Shown here: positions 5,771-6,911 of the stretch, piece by piece
How the letters are laid out: every line of letters begins with the position of its first letter
Numbering within the stretch: the stretch's first letter is position 1
Assembly (NCBI GenBank): GCA_022574115.1
Contig: JACZSS010000144.1
Span: 1-6,911 of the forward strand
Reading direction: 5' to 3'
DNA: 6,911 bases
Source of the DNA: Candidatus Heimdallarchaeota archaeon
GTDB lineage: Archaea; Asgardarchaeota; Heimdallarchaeia; Heimdallarchaeales; Kariarchaeaceae
The notes under the pieces: model-generated
The model's input: the letters and a program-made list of their open reading frames with translations, nothing else
Told to the model about the DNA's origin: nothing
Databases searched by the model: none
Translations under genes and position numbers: made by a program

Positions 5771-6736
5771 TTGAGTGCAATTCTAAACTCTATAAGTGAA
5801 CTTGAGAAGGAGCTTATATTATTAGAAGGAACACTGCAAAACATAATTATTTGGGATTTGGGAGCCAATGAATTGGTCATTAACCTCAGATTTGCGGGTT
5901 CTAGGGACTATGATCATACTTTGATCGGAGGTCTAACTGCAACCATCAATGAATTTGGAGGAAGTGTGCCTGAACGAACCATTCGGTCGATCAAATTAGA
6001 AGAGTTGAAATTAATATTCACCTCGCTTTCTGGTTTGTTGATTGTTCTCGCAGTTGAGCCAGATTTTCAGGATGATCAATTTAAGACCGTGATTTACAAT
6101 CTGTGTGATACTTATCAGTTATCCTTTGATTCCTTAGACGAGGGTAATACCCTTATTGATGAAACTGCGATAACTACTCAGTTAATTCTTAGTTTTATGT
6201 CGGAAGAAGTTAAAGTCGAGATGAAAATAGGACCAGTAGTCCAAGTCTATCCATATAAAATGAGAGAAATCGCTGAAAACAGAGCAAGTGATATTCTAGG
6301 AACACCGGTTATAGGAGACGAGGAAGATTTTGATCCCGATAATTACCAAACTGAAGAGTTCGCCCCGGGAGCTGAAGCTGCTAGTGAAAGTCAAGAGGAT
6401 GTGGAGATACTGTCGAAGACCGAAGCCCTATACCACCTTTTGGACAAGTTTGTATCGACCTTTTCTGATGCTCAGCAAGTAACTTTGATCAGATTCACGT
6501 CTGATGGGACAATTCATAAGGTCACTGCGGGTTCGTTAGACCAGGAGATTGAGCAGAGAGTATACGAGACAGTTGTAGGGATGTTGCAAAATATAATTAA
6601 GCTACTTAGTAAATCTGAAGACTTTCGAACCATGGATTTAGAAGACAAATGGATTTATTTTCAATTTGTCAGCAACATCGAAAGCATATTATCAATTCTC
6701 TTTTGGAGAAACTGTTCTTGTGGAAGTCCTCACTGA
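5771..6736 (+). CDS. Longin-like plus Roadblock/LC7-like two-domain protein (putative small-GTPase-system component)
   Basis: A 321-residue protein from TTG 5771. Residues about 22-120 look like a longin-type domain: strand NIIIWDLGANELVINLRF, a helix around HTLIGGLTATINEFGG, strands RTIRSIKLEELKLIFTSLSG and LLIVLAVEP, then a helix DDQFKTVIYNLCDTYQL. About 120-180 is mixed, and about 182-212 is an acidic linker (EEDFD, ESQEDVE). Residues about 217-311 fit Roadblock/LC7: helix ALYHLLDKFVSTF, strands QVTLIRFTSDGTIHKVTA, long helix QRVYETVVGMLQNIIKLL, strands KWIYFQFVS and SILSILF. In eukaryotes and Asgard archaea such domains act as regulators or platforms for Ras/Rab/Rag-type GTPases, so a cytoplasmic or endomembrane-linked regulatory role is inferred, not shown. 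The tail WRNCSCGSPH is odd: dropping one T from TTTT (6701-6704) would extend the protein to 6791. Confidence 0.7.
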   Translation: MSAILNSISELEKELILLEGTLQNIIIWDLGANELVINLRFAGSRDYDHTLIGGLTATINEFGGSVPERTIRSIKLEELKLIFTSLSGLLIVLAVEPDFQDDQFKTVIYNLCDTYQLSFDSLDEGNTLIDETAITTQLILSFMSEEVKVEMKIGPVVQVYPYKMREIAENRASDILGTPVIGDEEDFDPDNYQTEEFAPGAEAASESQEDVEILSKTEALYHLLDKFVSTFSDAQQVTLIRFTSDGTIHKVTAGSLDQEIEQRVYETVVGMLQNIIKLLSKSEDFRTMDLEDKWIYFQFVSNIESILSILFWRNCSCGSPH

Positions 6737-6911
6737 TCGCTGGGAGTATTATCCATTGGATACTTTGCGAGAACCTGACGCCTGCGAATAAATCGACGCA
6801 GCCGTTTGACAAACTTAAAAAGAATCGGCCTATCACGCAGAACTTTACGTATATAGCTGATCTTTGTTGGGGAAACTTTCTGCAGGTTCTCAGTAGAAAG
6901 GCTGGCTGGCT
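6730..6911 (-). CDS. C-terminal part of an unidentified basic protein (runs off the window)
   Basis: The minus strand is open from the window edge to a TGA at 6730-6732, giving 59 residues: start PASLSTENLQKVSP, then a strongly basic amphipathic segment (ISYIRKVLRDRPILFKFV followed by KRLRRFIRRRQVLAKYP), ending MDNTPSDQ. The ordered alternation of aliphatic and Arg/Lys residues looks like real coding sequence, and its stop overlaps the convergent longin/Roadblock gene by 7 bases, like the tight convergent ends elsewhere here. The basic helix could contact RNA or acidic lipids. I do not recognise the family; another possibility is that the plus-strand continuation to 6791 is the true coding frame here. 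Confidence 0.4.
   Translation of the reverse strand, partial: PASLSTENLQKVSPTKISYIRKVLRDRPILFKFVKRLRRFIRRRQVLAKYPMDNTPSDQ

Noticed and set aside
1..6911. CRISPR arrays, tRNA or rRNA genes, insertion sequences
   Set aside because: I saw no regularly spaced repeats, cloverleaf-like segments, rRNA motifs, transposase sequence or paired terminal repeats.

Overview
The window joins two kinds of DNA. Roughly the first 760-780 bases are GC-rich (my hand counts: about 70% GC in 1-60 and 55% in 721-780). They encode the C-terminal part of a bacterial-looking protein with a DUF4384 domain. From about 840 to the end the DNA is AT-rich (27% GC in 841-900) and archaeal. The archaeal assignment rests on an aEF1B gene preceded by the small four-CxxC zinc-ribbon protein that is its usual archaeal partner, on TATA-box-like promoters, on GGAGGTGAT-type ribosome binding sites, and on a Trm112-like protein. 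A protein that appears to combine a longin-like and a Roadblock/LC7-like domain points to an Asgard archaeon; that narrower placement is an inference. The composition break is either an assembly chimera or a recent acquisition, and sequence alone cannot decide between them.

Layout: (1) 2-925 (+), an open frame whose first ~260 codons look like a genuine DUF4384 protein, possibly the tail of a caspase-type protein, and whose last ~45 codons read into AT-rich DNA. (2) 926-1125, non-coding with a promoter. (3) 1126-1585 (+), a translation operon: zinc ribbon, then aEF1B. (4) 1587-2312 (-), a winged-helix regulator, divergent across 39 bp from (5) 2352-4052 (+), a cytoplasmic serine hydrolase of the beta-lactamase/penicillin-binding-protein fold with a DUF3887-like C-terminal domain. 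(6) 4055-4507 (-), an atypical Trm112-like protein. (7) 4662-5636 (+), a beta-propeller-like protein of unknown role. (8) 5771-6736 (+), the longin-like plus Roadblock-like protein. (9) 6730-6911 (-), the basic C-terminal end of an unidentified protein that runs off the window.

The archaeal part is very compact. All three convergent gene pairs meet with 1 bp or 2 bp between stop codons or overlap by 7 bp, and strands alternate. The regulator and the hydrolase probably form one regulatory unit, because an inverted repeat and a TATA-like element lie in their shared 39-bp gap. Zinc ribbon and aEF1B form a housekeeping operon. The propeller and longin/Roadblock genes are same-strand neighbours separated by 134 bp that hold their own promoter-like elements, so a shared function is possible but not shown. 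The most interesting content is the longin/Roadblock architecture and the Trm112-like protein with rearranged cysteines. I see no CRISPR array, tRNA, rRNA or insertion sequence.
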